From an uncultured Acidobacteriota bacterium (lineage in GTDB: Bacteria; Acidobacteriota; CAIWXX01), in the NCBI GenBank assembly GCA_903916735.1, contig CAIWXX010000049.1, positions 1 to 51,216 of the forward strand: DNA of 51,216 bases, in the 5' to 3' direction. The notes below the pieces were generated by a model that ran no database searches, was not told the origin of the DNA, and was given only the letters and a program-made list of their open reading frames with translations. Positions 41,987 to 50,958 of the stretch are shown here, one piece after another. Numbering within the stretch: position 1 is the stretch's first letter; each line of letters opens with the position of its first letter. Both the position numbers and the translations under genes were made by a program.

Positions 41987-42610
41987 ATGGTTGCGCTTGT
42001 TCTGAACGGACAATCCTTCGATGTCACAGGCGAAACGATGCGCGATGTCCTTTTGCACGCAAGCGGGCGGCTTGACAAAGGGCATGCCATCAGCCGGGTG
42101 GTGGTCGATGGAAACGAGACTCCCGGCTACATGGAGGACAGTTTCCTTGCCTCATCGGCGCTGCAGATCCGGAGAGTCGAAGTCGAAAGCCAATCTGTCA
42201 AGGATCTTGTTCTGAAAGGCGTGAATCTGGAAGGGCGGTTTCTCACCGAGCTCTGCAAAGATCTCCCCCGCATCGCCTTGGCATTTCGAAAATCCGAGGC
42301 GACGAAGGCCAGCGAAAATCTCATTGTGATCGCCGATGGCCTGAAGAGCCTGGTGCAGGTTTTACAGAGTGTCAGTACCTTTTTCCCGGAATTTTACAAG
42401 ACTTTCGTTTATGATGAGAAGAGTGTCGATGCGCATCTCCGCGATTTTTCTGGGATTTTGGAATCCATTCACATTGCGCAGACACAGTCCGACTGGGTCA
42501 TGCTGGCAGACATCATCGAATACGAACTGACCGAGAAGATCCGCAATTGGGGCAGTCTTCTGGATCAACTGACCGTGGAGTTGTCCAGTATCACACCGTC
42601 GGAATGCTAA
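41987..42610 (+). CDS. Hypothetical helical protein of 207 residues
   Basis: Not recognised. The start has a strong ribosome-binding site (AAGGAGGAGG before ATG 41987). A short N-terminal beta-like stretch (MVALVLNGQSFDVTGETMRD) resembles a ubiquitin-fold or cargo-binding start. Two helical regions follow (KDLVLKGVNLEGRFLTELCK; FHIAQTQSDWVMLADIIEYE-like), with no cysteine cluster, signal or membrane segment. Such architectures occur in small regulatory proteins next to flagellar or motility genes, but nothing of that kind is nearby. The gene begins after repeat copy D and ends 125 bp before galT. Confidence 0.6.
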   Translation: MVALVLNGQSFDVTGETMRDVLLHASGRLDKGHAISRVVVDGNETPGYMEDSFLASSALQIRRVEVESQSVKDLVLKGVNLEGRFLTELCKDLPRIALAFRKSEATKASENLIVIADGLKSLVQVLQSVSTFFPEFYKTFVYDEKSVDAHLRDFSGILESIHIAQTQSDWVMLADIIEYELTEKIRNWGSLLDQLTVELSSITPSEC

Positions 42611-42735
42611 CACAGCGAAAAGAGTGATTGTTGTTAGAAGCAACAAGGCACGAGCCAAAACGTCCCTCGACATGAGTCGATCATGCCACGCCTTTTGTCA
42701 AATTCTTTTGGCAACCAGCGTGTGCCTTCGGGTGA

Positions 42736-43704
42736 ATGATGGTTGAACTACGCCGCGATCCTGTTGTCGAAAGGTGGATCACAATTCCACGGGAGAGGGC
42801 TATCGATATCGATTCTCTCTTCTCGATCGAAGAAGCATCGCCAAATGATCCCTGTCCATTCTGCCGCGATCAGAACGACGAAAAGGAAATTGACTCTATC
42901 CGTGATGCCCAGGGCCATTGGGTCACTCGCGTTTTCGCCGATCTCCGACCAATTCTCCGCGTGGAAGGCACTCTCAGCCGAGGAGCCAAAGGCATTTACG
43001 ACCGAATGAACGGCATCGGCGCGCATGAAATAGTGATTGAAACTCCCGAGCATGCGCTTTCCTGGGCCACCATGGATTCTCGCCAGTTGTCCCTTGTCCT
43101 CCGCACCTATCGGCAGAGAAGTCTGGATCTTCGCCGTGATCAGCGCCTCCGGGCGCTCTTCATTGTCAAAAACCACGGCGGCATGGCCAGCCATTTCCAG
43201 CATCCGCATTCACACATCGTGGCTCTCCCGATTGTGCCTCTATCGTTGATCGAGGAGATCGAAGGTGGTGAGAAGCATTACGCATACAAAGAACGCTGTG
43301 TTTGGTGCGACATTCGGGAACAGGAAATGAATGACCCGGAGCGCACAGTTTATCTCGACGATCGGTATCTCGTCGTCGCGCCCTTCGCATCCCGTTTTCC
43401 GTTTGAACTGCTGGTGCTTCCATTGCAGCACCATGCCGATTTCGCGTCGGCTGGTAATGATGATTTGGATATGCTGGGCAGGTGCCTTCGTTCAACGTGC
43501 GAAATGATCCAGAGACGCCTTCGCGATGCGTCTCTATCGATTGTCTTTCACTCCGCGCCTTTCCAAAATCCTCCGGAGCACTCATTCCATTGGCACATAG
43601 AAATCAGGCCGGCGATTTCAAAGCTGGCGGGATTCGAATGGGGAACAGGGTTTTACACAAATCCTATTCCACCTGAAATCGCCGCGGCACATCTGCGAGG
43701 ATAA
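42736..43704 (+). CDS. galT: Galactose-1-phosphate uridylyltransferase family protein with HPHSH active site
   Basis: The 322-residue product has the GalT layout: LRRDPVVERWITIPRERA, zinc-type CPFC (40-43), NHGGMASHFQHPHSHIVALP near residue 156, a second zinc-type pair CVWC, and the C-terminal FHWHIEIRP. GalT attacks with the middle His of HPHxQ; here the last residue is His instead of Gln (HPHSH). The HxHxH form is the HIT-hydrolase/phosphorylase motif, so the reaction may be nucleotide-sugar phosphorolysis or nucleotidyl transfer rather than classic UDP-glucose exchange. Two adjacent start codons (42736, 42739) exist. It precedes the 5'-nucleotidase by 115 bp. Confidence 0.78.
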   Translation: MMVELRRDPVVERWITIPRERAIDIDSLFSIEEASPNDPCPFCRDQNDEKEIDSIRDAQGHWVTRVFADLRPILRVEGTLSRGAKGIYDRMNGIGAHEIVIETPEHALSWATMDSRQLSLVLRTYRQRSLDLRRDQRLRALFIVKNHGGMASHFQHPHSHIVALPIVPLSLIEEIEGGEKHYAYKERCVWCDIREQEMNDPERTVYLDDRYLVVAPFASRFPFELLVLPLQHHADFASAGNDDLDMLGRCLRSTCEMIQRRLRDASLSIVFHSAPFQNPPEHSFHWHIEIRPAISKLAGFEWGTGFYTNPIPPEIAAAHLRG

Positions 43705-43818
43705 CGAGCCGAAAGAGGTGAAATCCGGCGGCTCAATGTCTTTGCGAGAGATGCTGACAAAGGCCATGATAGAATTTCCATGAAACGTTCGAGTCATCGA
43801 TCATTGATGGAGGTTCCA

Positions 43819-45366
43819 ATGATTCACCGTCGTTTATCGGCATTCAGACTCATCTTTGCCATGCTCGTCTTGATCGTGTCCTCGATCGACGGGCTCGCAG
43901 CCACCCCAGCGCATCCAAAAGAAGTTCAAATCACCCTTCTGCATGTCAATGATGTCTACCAGATCAGTCCGGTGGATAAGGGAACGCGAGGGGGATTGGC
44001 ACGGGTCGCAATGATCCGAAAGCAATCGGCATCGGAATCGCCGAATGTGCTGCTCTTCCTGTCCGGCGATACAATTTCGCCATCCGTCGCATCGAGTATT
44101 TTCCGAGGTCGTCAGATGATCGACTGCTGGAATGCTGTTGGCGTTGACTATGCATGCCTCGGCAATCACGAATTCGACTTCGGCCCGGGCATTTTGCAGG
44201 AACGAGTCAAGGAATCACACTTCGTCTGGCTCAATGCAAACGTCATCGATCGCAAAACTAAAAAGCCGTTCGGCTCAATGCCGCCCTACGTCATTCGTGA
44301 TATCGCCGGCATCAAAATCGGGCTCTTCGGCCTTCTGACAACGAGCACCGAAAAATCATCGAAGCCGGGGCCGGATGTCGGTTTCCTGGACCCGATTGCC
44401 ACGGCTGTGCAGGCTGTCCGCGAGATGAAGGCCAAAGGCGCGCGGATCATCATCGCCATCACGCACCTTTCCATGGATGAGGACAAGTCGCTGGCACATG
44501 CCGTCCCTTCAATCGATCTCATTTTTGGGGGGCATGAACACACGATCCTCCGGTCCCTCGTCGGTCACACGCCGATTTTCAAAGCCGGGAGTGATGCCCG
44601 AGATGTCGATAAGATTGTCCTCCATGTCAACTCCGCCACCGGCGCGATCAGCAGCCTGGATTGGCGCCTCCTGCCGGTCACACCAGACGTCCCGGAAGAG
44701 CCGGAAACCGCCGCCGTGGTGAGTCGCTATGAAAAGGAGCTCTCCGCACAACTCGATCAACCGGTCGGTCGGACCGGAGTTGCACTGGATGCAGGGAGCG
44801 CTGCCAATCGAGGTGGTGAGACAAACCTGGCCGATTTCATCTGCGACGCCTATCGGCAATCAATGAGCGCGGATGTCGCGATCGTCAACGGCGGGTCAAT
44901 ACGATCGAATATGAGTTATGGACCAGGGACTCTCACACGCCGCGATCTACTGTCAATTCTGCCATTCGAAGATCCTGTTGTGAAAGTGGCTGTCACCGGG
45001 AGCGTCATCCGCGCCGCACTTGAACACGGGCTCGATCGGATTTCCGAGACCCGCGAGGATGGGCGATTTCCACAGGTCTCAGGCATACGATACGCCTTTG
45101 ACTCTCAACAGCCCGCCGGCAAACGGATCGTTGACGTAAACATCAACGGTCAGCCGCTCGATGACGCCCGCACGTACTCGCTGGCATTGACAATCTACCT
45201 TGCGAATGGCGGTGATGGCTATACAATGTTCGCCGGCGCGACGTTTCTGACCAGCGCCATCGAAGGACCGGCCCAGGCGGTAGTTCTGTTGAACGCCGTG
45301 AACGCCGTCCCGGAAATTCACCCGGAAGTCGACGGCCGAATTCAGGAGATCAAGAAAAATCCCTGA
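43819..45366 (+). CDS. Secreted 5'-nucleotidase / UDP-sugar hydrolase family protein
   Basis: From ATG 43819 (GGAGG 5 bp upstream) the product has 515 residues, a signal peptide (LSAFRLIFAMLVLIVSSIDG) and a metallophosphatase domain with LLHVNDVYQI, LSGDTIS, LGNHEFDFG, ITHLSMDED and FGGHEHT. The C-terminal 5'-nucleotidase domain has ETNLADFICDAYRQ, NGGSIRSNM and LANGGDGY. Such enzymes hydrolyse nucleotides or UDP-sugars in the periplasm for salvage. The usual metal ligands (D, H, N, H) are visible. An upstream in-frame ATG at 43780 would extend the signal region by 13 residues and has a weaker ribosome site. Its neighbour, the GalT-like enzyme, also handles nucleotide-sugars. Confidence 0.9.
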   Translation: MIHRRLSAFRLIFAMLVLIVSSIDGLAATPAHPKEVQITLLHVNDVYQISPVDKGTRGGLARVAMIRKQSASESPNVLLFLSGDTISPSVASSIFRGRQMIDCWNAVGVDYACLGNHEFDFGPGILQERVKESHFVWLNANVIDRKTKKPFGSMPPYVIRDIAGIKIGLFGLLTTSTEKSSKPGPDVGFLDPIATAVQAVREMKAKGARIIIAITHLSMDEDKSLAHAVPSIDLIFGGHEHTILRSLVGHTPIFKAGSDARDVDKIVLHVNSATGAISSLDWRLLPVTPDVPEEPETAAVVSRYEKELSAQLDQPVGRTGVALDAGSAANRGGETNLADFICDAYRQSMSADVAIVNGGSIRSNMSYGPGTLTRRDLLSILPFEDPVVKVAVTGSVIRAALEHGLDRISETREDGRFPQVSGIRYAFDSQQPAGKRIVDVNINGQPLDDARTYSLALTIYLANGGDGYTMFAGATFLTSAIEGPAQAVVLLNAVNAVPEIHPEVDGRIQEIKKNP

Positions 45367-45490
45367 CAGAGCAACCAATCAGGGTCCCAAAGCGTCAAAA
45401 TGAACATCATGGTCATCGAATCCGTAATAAAATATGGATGATAATTTTAATGGCACGTTTTTACGCACATGAGAAGATGGAGAGAGTGAG

Positions 45491-48214
45491 ATGAAGAGGC
45501 GAATCGGCATCCTGATTGTTCTTATGGCCGCGACAATTCTGTACCGGTTCCCGGATCTCTATCTGGAATTTTTCACATCCAGCATCGTCGGCAACGTCGG
45601 ACTGGACGGAGTGTCACGGGGCGGGCACATGGTGGTCAACTCGCTCCTGAAACAGGATTATCTCGGTCGTACCACTCCAGCCTACGGCGCCGGGTTACGA
45701 GAAAATGACCGGATCGTCGAAGCTTATGACGGTCATGGTGTGGGAGGCCCCATCAATGGGCTGTTCGACTACGGCCAGGTGATCAGGAGGATTCACTTTG
45801 GTGAGTCATGGACGCTGGCTATCGAGCGAGGTGAAGGCGTTAAGACCAGAGTCATGCGGCTGAACATGCCTCCTATTCTGAAGCCGTCAACATTCACAAG
45901 CATGTATTCAATCGCGATTCTGTTGCATTTTCTGATTCCCTTGCTTGCCATTGTGACAGCCTTCTTCGTCGGATTTATGCGGCTGGATGACAACAACGCA
46001 TTCAGGGGCTGCCTCCTTTTCCTCAGTTTCGCCGTCATTTTTGGTGTCTATTTCGCCGCCTATCCCCCGAGCCTCCATATCCCGACACTCCTCTACTATT
46101 TCATCGGCCAATCATTTCTCATTTATCTCTTTATGAGCTTCTTTCTCCTCTTTCCATCCCCATCCATCATTGAGCGCAAGATGCCGTGGTTAAGGGGCTT
46201 TTTTCTGATCTTCTCTGCGATCTGCTGGGTTCTGAATATGGTCCAAGACGTACCCGACTTCTACTCGTTCGAATGTGACTATCAGATAACCACTTTTTTG
46301 GCGCCCATCAACGGGATCATCGGGAAGATAGCCGGGGTTGGATCGATTCTCATGTTCATTGTGGGCGTGGCATCCCTGTTCCTGAACACATTTAAAGCAT
46401 CGACCAGAGATGAGCTGCGGCGGATGATCATCCTGCTGGCGGGTACGGTTGTCGGACTGATGCCGCTTTTCTGTATCGCGCTCTACCAAAGTCTCCTCAA
46501 TGGTTCGGAACCGCCTCTCTGGCTGGTCCTCGCCATTGCCGTTCTCCTGACTTTGTTTCCTCTTTCCTTTGCCTATGTTGTCGTCGTCCACCGGGTCTTT
46601 GGAATCAAGGTTATGCTGCGCCGCGGCCTCCAATACGCCCTCCTTTCGCAGGGATTCCATGTCGTCGAAGGAATTCTGCTTTTTGTTGCTTTCTACTTTG
46701 GCGCTCACCACTTCTTTTCGTCCATCTACCGACATGCCAGTCCGATCACGATCAGCGCAACAACCGTCATTCTGACATTGGGGCTCGTCAGCGGATTGAA
46801 GAAAGTCAATCAACCCATCATGCAGTCCTTGGACCGGCGCTTTTTTCGTGATGCCGTTAACGCACAGGAGGTTCTCACAGCATTGAGCCGCGCCGTGCGG
46901 AAGTTGGCGGCTGAGCCCGAGAGGTTGATCGAGCTTGTGACGGATCAGATCTCCGATTCCCTGCACCCGGCTCATGTCGCCGTCTTCCTGCGGCGGAATG
47001 GGTCTGTGTACCAATGCGTTCGATTGAAGCAGAGATTCGATGGAAATAGAAATGCCCCGAGCTTGCAGCCGGACGCCTCTCAGTTGATACTTCAAGCGGA
47101 TGCGTTCATTCCTCGGCAGTTTGAGGGCCTGTCCGAGCCGGAAGCCATTGAGCTCTATCCGGAGGGCCCGACATCAACCACCACGGCAATCATACCGACA
47201 TCTTCTCTCAGCGGGATGCATCGCGAGGGAGACCTCATTCAACGCCTCAACACGCGGCTTCTTCTACCTCTGAAAACTTCCGACACGCTGCTCGGATTCA
47301 TCAGCCTTGGTGAGAAGCTTTCCGAGGAGCCCTATACAAAGGACAATAAAAAACTCCTCCTAACTGTGGCCGAACAGACATCAATTGCGCTCGACTACGC
47401 CCAGCTCGTCCATCAGGTCGCCGAACAGGAGAAGCTCAAGCGCGAGCTCGAGATCGCTCAGGAGGTCCAATCGCGCCTCTTTCCTCAGGATCTTCCGCCA
47501 ATGAAAACTCTGGAGTACGTGAGCATCTGCAAGGCAGCCCGAGGAGTGGCAGGCGATTATTATGATTTCCTAAAGATTGGCGCCGACAAGCTCGGAATGG
47601 CGATCGGCGATGTTTCTGGAAAGGGCATCGGCGCGGCGCTGCTGATGGCCAGCCTCCAGGCATTGCTCCGAAGCCATGCTCAACAACGCGGCGATGATGT
47701 CGGCGGGCTGATCGGCGATATGAACAAGCTGATGTGCGCATCCACGGATTCCAATAAATATGCAACCTTTTTCTATGCTCTGTACGATGATGCTTCACGT
47801 GCGTTCACCTACGTCAATGCCGGACACAACCCTCCAATGCTTTTCCGTCCGGCAACCACAACGGGGACAACCGTTTCAGATGATCTGCCGGCTCTGACTG
47901 ACGAGCCATTCGACATGATCCGCCTCTGCCATGGCGGAATGGTGATCGGGATGTTCGAGAGCGCGGCGTACGAACAGGAGACGGTCTATCTGCAATCGGG
48001 GGACATTCTGGTCTTTTTCACCGACGGGGTTTCCGAGGCAATGAACGTCTCTGAGGAGGAATTCGGCGAACAACGCATCTCAAAGATCATCTCCTCATGG
48101 CCGAACGCCACTGCCAAGGACCTGAGCAACCGGGTGCTGCAGGATCTGGCTGCCTTCGTCGGCGACGCACCTCAATACGACGACGTCACCTTGATCGTTG
48201 CGAGAGTATACTAG
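45491..48214 (+). CDS. PDZ / membrane / GAF / PP2C-type (SpoIIE) serine phosphatase
   Basis: The 907-residue product starts with a helix and a PDZ-like segment (about 60-125: TTPAYGAGLRENDRIVEAYD). Ten or so hydrophobic segments up to about 450 follow, with a GAF-like domain at about 475-640 (QEVLTALSRAVRKLAAEPER). A coiled linker, EKLKRELEIAQEVQSRLFPQ (near 655), leads into a PP2C/SpoIIE catalytic domain with GDYYDF (near 687), GMAIGDVSGKGIGAALLM, YVNAGHNPPM, FTDGVSEAMN and a final QYDDVTLIV. Such proteins dephosphorylate anti-sigma-factor antagonists. The PDZ and membrane part would sense an envelope signal. No partner anti-sigma gene is adjacent. The start has a GAGAGTGAG ribosome site. 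Confidence 0.87.
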   Translation: MKRRIGILIVLMAATILYRFPDLYLEFFTSSIVGNVGLDGVSRGGHMVVNSLLKQDYLGRTTPAYGAGLRENDRIVEAYDGHGVGGPINGLFDYGQVIRRIHFGESWTLAIERGEGVKTRVMRLNMPPILKPSTFTSMYSIAILLHFLIPLLAIVTAFFVGFMRLDDNNAFRGCLLFLSFAVIFGVYFAAYPPSLHIPTLLYYFIGQSFLIYLFMSFFLLFPSPSIIERKMPWLRGFFLIFSAICWVLNMVQDVPDFYSFECDYQITTFLAPINGIIGKIAGVGSILMFIVGVASLFLNTFKASTRDELRRMIILLAGTVVGLMPLFCIALYQSLLNGSEPPLWLVLAIAVLLTLFPLSFAYVVVVHRVFGIKVMLRRGLQYALLSQGFHVVEGILLFVAFYFGAHHFFSSIYRHASPITISATTVILTLGLVSGLKKVNQPIMQSLDRRFFRDAVNAQEVLTALSRAVRKLAAEPERLIELVTDQISDSLHPAHVAVFLRRNGSVYQCVRLKQRFDGNRNAPSLQPDASQLILQADAFIPRQFEGLSEPEAIELYPEGPTSTTTAIIPTSSLSGMHREGDLIQRLNTRLLLPLKTSDTLLGFISLGEKLSEEPYTKDNKKLLLTVAEQTSIALDYAQLVHQVAEQEKLKRELEIAQEVQSRLFPQDLPPMKTLEYVSICKAARGVAGDYYDFLKIGADKLGMAIGDVSGKGIGAALLMASLQALLRSHAQQRGDDVGGLIGDMNKLMCASTDSNKYATFFYALYDDASRAFTYVNAGHNPPMLFRPATTTGTTVSDDLPALTDEPFDMIRLCHGGMVIGMFESAAYEQETVYLQSGDILVFFTDGVSEAMNVSEEEFGEQRISKIISSWPNATAKDLSNRVLQDLAAFVGDAPQYDDVTLIVARVY

Positions 48215-48247
48215 AGCAAATGCTTCCGGCGCCCTCGCTGAAGAGAG

Positions 48248-48856
48248 TCACTGCTCGCCTGCCGACTCCTGGGAGACAGCAAGGGCCGCGCCCTGAAAAC
48301 GACCTCTCCAGGCTAATTCATTCACGGATCGGCGGTGGTTCTCGGACCCCGAAGGCTTGTCGAGCTCGATTCCGGCAGCCGGATACCCGACAGAGACAAG
48401 GGCTTTGATCTCGATGTTCCTGGGGACAGCCAGCAATTTCCGGACGTCCCTTTGCGAAAACCAGCCGATCCAGCAACTGCCGAGCCCCAAGGCCGTCGCC
48501 ATCAGGCAGAGATGTTCTCCGGCGATCCCTATATCCAGATCATGGCAGTCGCTTCCCACCCAACCGGCTGCTCGATGCAGCACGGCATGAGGATCCGCGC
48601 ACAATACAAAAACCAGCGGTGCGGTCTCCATCCACCTGTTCACACGAGTTCCGATCGGAGCGCAATAAGACAAGCGCCGGATCATTTCTCCATCATCGAC
48701 GACCACAACGCGCCAGGGCTGGATGTTGCAAGAAGACGGTGCCAGCCGGATCGCCTCGAGGAGTAAAAGTATTTTTTCATTCTCCACCGGCCGGGAATCA
48801 TATCGCCGGACACTGCGTCGTCGCTTGATCAGATCCAGTAACGCTTCGCTCTGCAT
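48248..48856 (-). CDS. Nitroreductase family oxidoreductase
   Basis: The 202-residue product begins ALLDLIKRRRSVRRYDSRPV, the flavin-phosphate-binding start of nitroreductases. It has APSSCNIQPWRVVVV and DLDIGIAGEHLCLMATALGL, then GSCWIGWF. It would bind FMN and use NAD(P)H to reduce nitro-, quinone- or flavin-type substrates. The length is normal. It ends the modBC strand cluster, 15 bp after modC on the same strand, so it could be cotranscribed with the molybdate genes, although nitroreductases need no molybdenum. Confidence 0.88.
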   Translation of the reverse strand: MQSEALLDLIKRRRSVRRYDSRPVENEKILLLLEAIRLAPSSCNIQPWRVVVVDDGEMIRRLSYCAPIGTRVNRWMETAPLVFVLCADPHAVLHRAAGWVGSDCHDLDIGIAGEHLCLMATALGLGSCWIGWFSQRDVRKLLAVPRNIEIKALVSVGYPAAGIELDKPSGSENHRRSVNELAWRGRFQGAALAVSQESAGEQ

Positions 48857-48871
48857 ATCGACTCCATGGTT

Positions 48872-49948
48872 TCACGACATTAACTCGACGCTCTTTATCT
48901 GTGCGGAAACCCACATGCCTCGCTGCAAGCCGAGCTCCGCGACGGTTTTCCGGAGAACTCGGGCGAGCAGCGGGGCGCCGCCGGCATCGAGCCTGACGAT
49001 TGTCATCGCGGGGCTGATATCAAGAATTTCTACTACATTTGTAATAAAAATATTCGGGATACCGGCTTCCAGTGGAGGCTCGATCGACAGGATCACTTCG
49101 CGTGCCAGCAGCCGGACGCGCACAGTGGCTCCGGTCGATGTCACGCGCTGGGGAACAGCGAGGCGGCCGCCGGAAAAATCCAGGTATGTCAGATGATATT
49201 GGTTATCATGCCCTGCAACAACAGCATCGACAACCGTACCGGCTTCATCGCCGCGGGCCAACGGCCAATCCAGGCGCGTCAGGGTTTCAGAGAGTGGACC
49301 GGCAGCGACGATCCTCCCTCCTTCGATGGCCAGCATGTGATCGGCGAGCCGAGCGACTTCATCCATTGAATGGGTGACATATAGAACCGGCATCGGCATC
49401 TCGACGTGCAATTTTTCCAGGTAGGGAAAAATTTCCATTTTGCTGGCGGCGTCGAGAGCCGCGAGAGGCTCGTCCATCAACAAGAGCCGCGGGCTCGTCA
49501 GTAAAGCACGCCCAATGGCGACACGCTGGCGTTCTCCCCCGGAAAGGCTTGGCGGATGACGATGAAGGAGCGACGCCAGTCCCAGCCAATCGATGGTCTG
49601 TTCGGGCATGATCCGTCGACGATCAATTGGAGTCCGCTTGAATCCGTATTCCAGGTTCTCTCGCACGGTGAGGTGAGGGAAAAGGCCGGGCTCCTGAAAA
49701 ACATATCCTATCGGCCGAAGGTGGGTTGGCAGAAAGAGGCTTCGAAGATCGTCCTGCCAGAGCTCACCATTAACTTCAAGATAAGAATTGGAAGCTCGTT
49801 CAAGGCCGGCGATGCAGCGAAGCAGCGTCGTCTTGCCCGACCCCGATGGGCCAAAGAGCGATGTCACTCCCCTGCCGGGGGCTTCAAACTCGGCGTCCAG
49901 ATGGAAATCGCCGAGGTTGAGCTTGAACCAACCACGGATGGTACTCAC
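48872..49948 (-). CDS. modC: Molybdate ABC transporter ATPase
   Basis: The 358-residue product has Walker A GPSGSGKTT, signature LSGGERQRVAIGRALL, Walker B LLLMDEPLAALD and switch YVTHSMDEVARLADHM. A C-terminal TOBE-like domain at about 290-355 (IFITNVVEILDISPAMTIVR) follows, the molybdate-binding regulatory part of ModC. It opens with GTG in a GTGA overlap with modB. It drives molybdate import with ModB and the ModA binding protein. Conserved order modA-modB-modC in the same direction supports the call over a sulfate or sugar transporter. Confidence 0.92.
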   Translation of the reverse strand: MSTIRGWFKLNLGDFHLDAEFEAPGRGVTSLFGPSGSGKTTLLRCIAGLERASNSYLEVNGELWQDDLRSLFLPTHLRPIGYVFQEPGLFPHLTVRENLEYGFKRTPIDRRRIMPEQTIDWLGLASLLHRHPPSLSGGERQRVAIGRALLTSPRLLLMDEPLAALDAASKMEIFPYLEKLHVEMPMPVLYVTHSMDEVARLADHMLAIEGGRIVAAGPLSETLTRLDWPLARGDEAGTVVDAVVAGHDNQYHLTYLDFSGGRLAVPQRVTSTGATVRVRLLAREVILSIEPPLEAGIPNIFITNVVEILDISPAMTIVRLDAGGAPLLARVLRKTVAELGLQRGMWVSAQIKSVELMS

Positions 49949-50628
49949 GGATGAAGCGCCTGCAGTCGCCGATTGAATCCATAGACCAGGAGCAGGACAA
50001 TGAAGGAAAAAACAAGGAGCCCTGCCGCCAGAGTATGCGCCTGTGCATACTGCATCATTTCAACATGATCGTAGATTGCGATCGAGAGAACCTGTGTTTT
50101 GCCGGGGATGTTCCCGCCGATCATGAGGACGACGCCGAATTCTCCCATGGTATGGGCGAACCCAAGAGTGGCGGCGGCGAGGAAGGCGCGTCGAGCGAGC
50201 GGCACGGCAACGGTGAAAAAACGGTCGAGAGGGGAAGCTCCGAGTGTCGCGGCAACTTCCAGCGGCCGCCGCCCAACCGATTCGAAGGCACTCTGCAGCG
50301 GCTGCACCACAAAAGGAAGCGAGTAAATCACCGAGCCGATGACGAGGCCGGAGAACGAAAATGCGAGTGGTTCTTGACCGAGCGCTCGCAACGCGGCGCC
50401 GATGGGGCCACGGGAACCGAGCGCGACCAGGAGGTAAAAGCCAAGTACCGTCGGCGGGAGAACCAAGGGCAGTGCAACCAGTGCTTCGATGGGCGCCTTG
50501 AACCAGGCGGAGGTGCGAGACAACCACCAGGCAATTGGTGTGCCGATCAGTAACAAGACGAGTGTAGTTGTCGCGGCTAAGCGGAGGGTTAGCCACATGG
50601 GCGGTTCAAAGAGCGTTGCTATCAACAT
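49945..50628 (-). CDS. modB: Molybdate ABC transporter permease
   Basis: The 227-residue product has about five helices and the conserved cytoplasmic loop EVAATLGASPLDRFFTVAVP, the EAA motif of binding-protein-dependent permeases. It reads like ModB throughout, for example SLPFVVQPLQSAFESVGRRP and GEFGVVLMIGGNIPGKTQVL. It overlaps modC by 4 bp and lies 330 bp after modA, a longer gap than usual. Confidence 0.93.
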   Translation of the reverse strand: MLIATLFEPPMWLTLRLAATTTLVLLLIGTPIAWWLSRTSAWFKAPIEALVALPLVLPPTVLGFYLLVALGSRGPIGAALRALGQEPLAFSFSGLVIGSVIYSLPFVVQPLQSAFESVGRRPLEVAATLGASPLDRFFTVAVPLARRAFLAAATLGFAHTMGEFGVVLMIGGNIPGKTQVLSIAIYDHVEMMQYAQAHTLAAGLLVFSFIVLLLVYGFNRRLQALHP

Positions 50629-50958
50629 TGCTCAATTTAAAAAGGGACAAGGGGCCAAGGGCTGAGCACCATCGGGCCAAAAATTAAGAAGTGGCGGATC
50701 CTATTGAGCATCTGACTTAACGCAAAATGAAGAATGCCGAAAAGAGGTCCGGGCAAATTAAAATTCTCATTCGGCATTTATTATCCTACATTACTTGGTT
50801 ATTGCGCATCTGGCTGCAGGTGCCCAGGAAGGGCAGAGGCATTCCAATATAGGGGGATCGGCTTTTATTGTGCAAAGCACCCTTCCCTAACCCCTTTTCT
50901 CTCATCCGTTGCCGATCGTGGGAAAGCATTGTCGCGAATCGCAATTTCTCCTCCTCCC
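50629..50958. other. Gap between modA and modB with a hairpin, no gene
   Basis: 330 bp without a credible frame. AATGCCGAA (50733-50741) and TTCGGCATT (50770-50778) form a 9-bp stem around a 28-base loop and could act as an attenuator or mRNA stability element between modA and modB. The rest is AT-rich and unremarkable. Confidence 0.4.
50733..50778. repeat. Inverted repeat between modA and modB
   Basis: Nine-base perfect arms AATGCCGAA and TTCGGCATT, 28 bases apart. Seen directly; the function is unknown. It may limit read-through into modBC, since a binding protein is usually needed in excess over its membrane partners. Confidence 0.4.

Noticed and set aside
43706-43734. GAGCCG...CGGCTC hairpin after the galT-like gene
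   Set aside because: Six-base arms with a 17-base loop and no T-run; too weak for a terminator.
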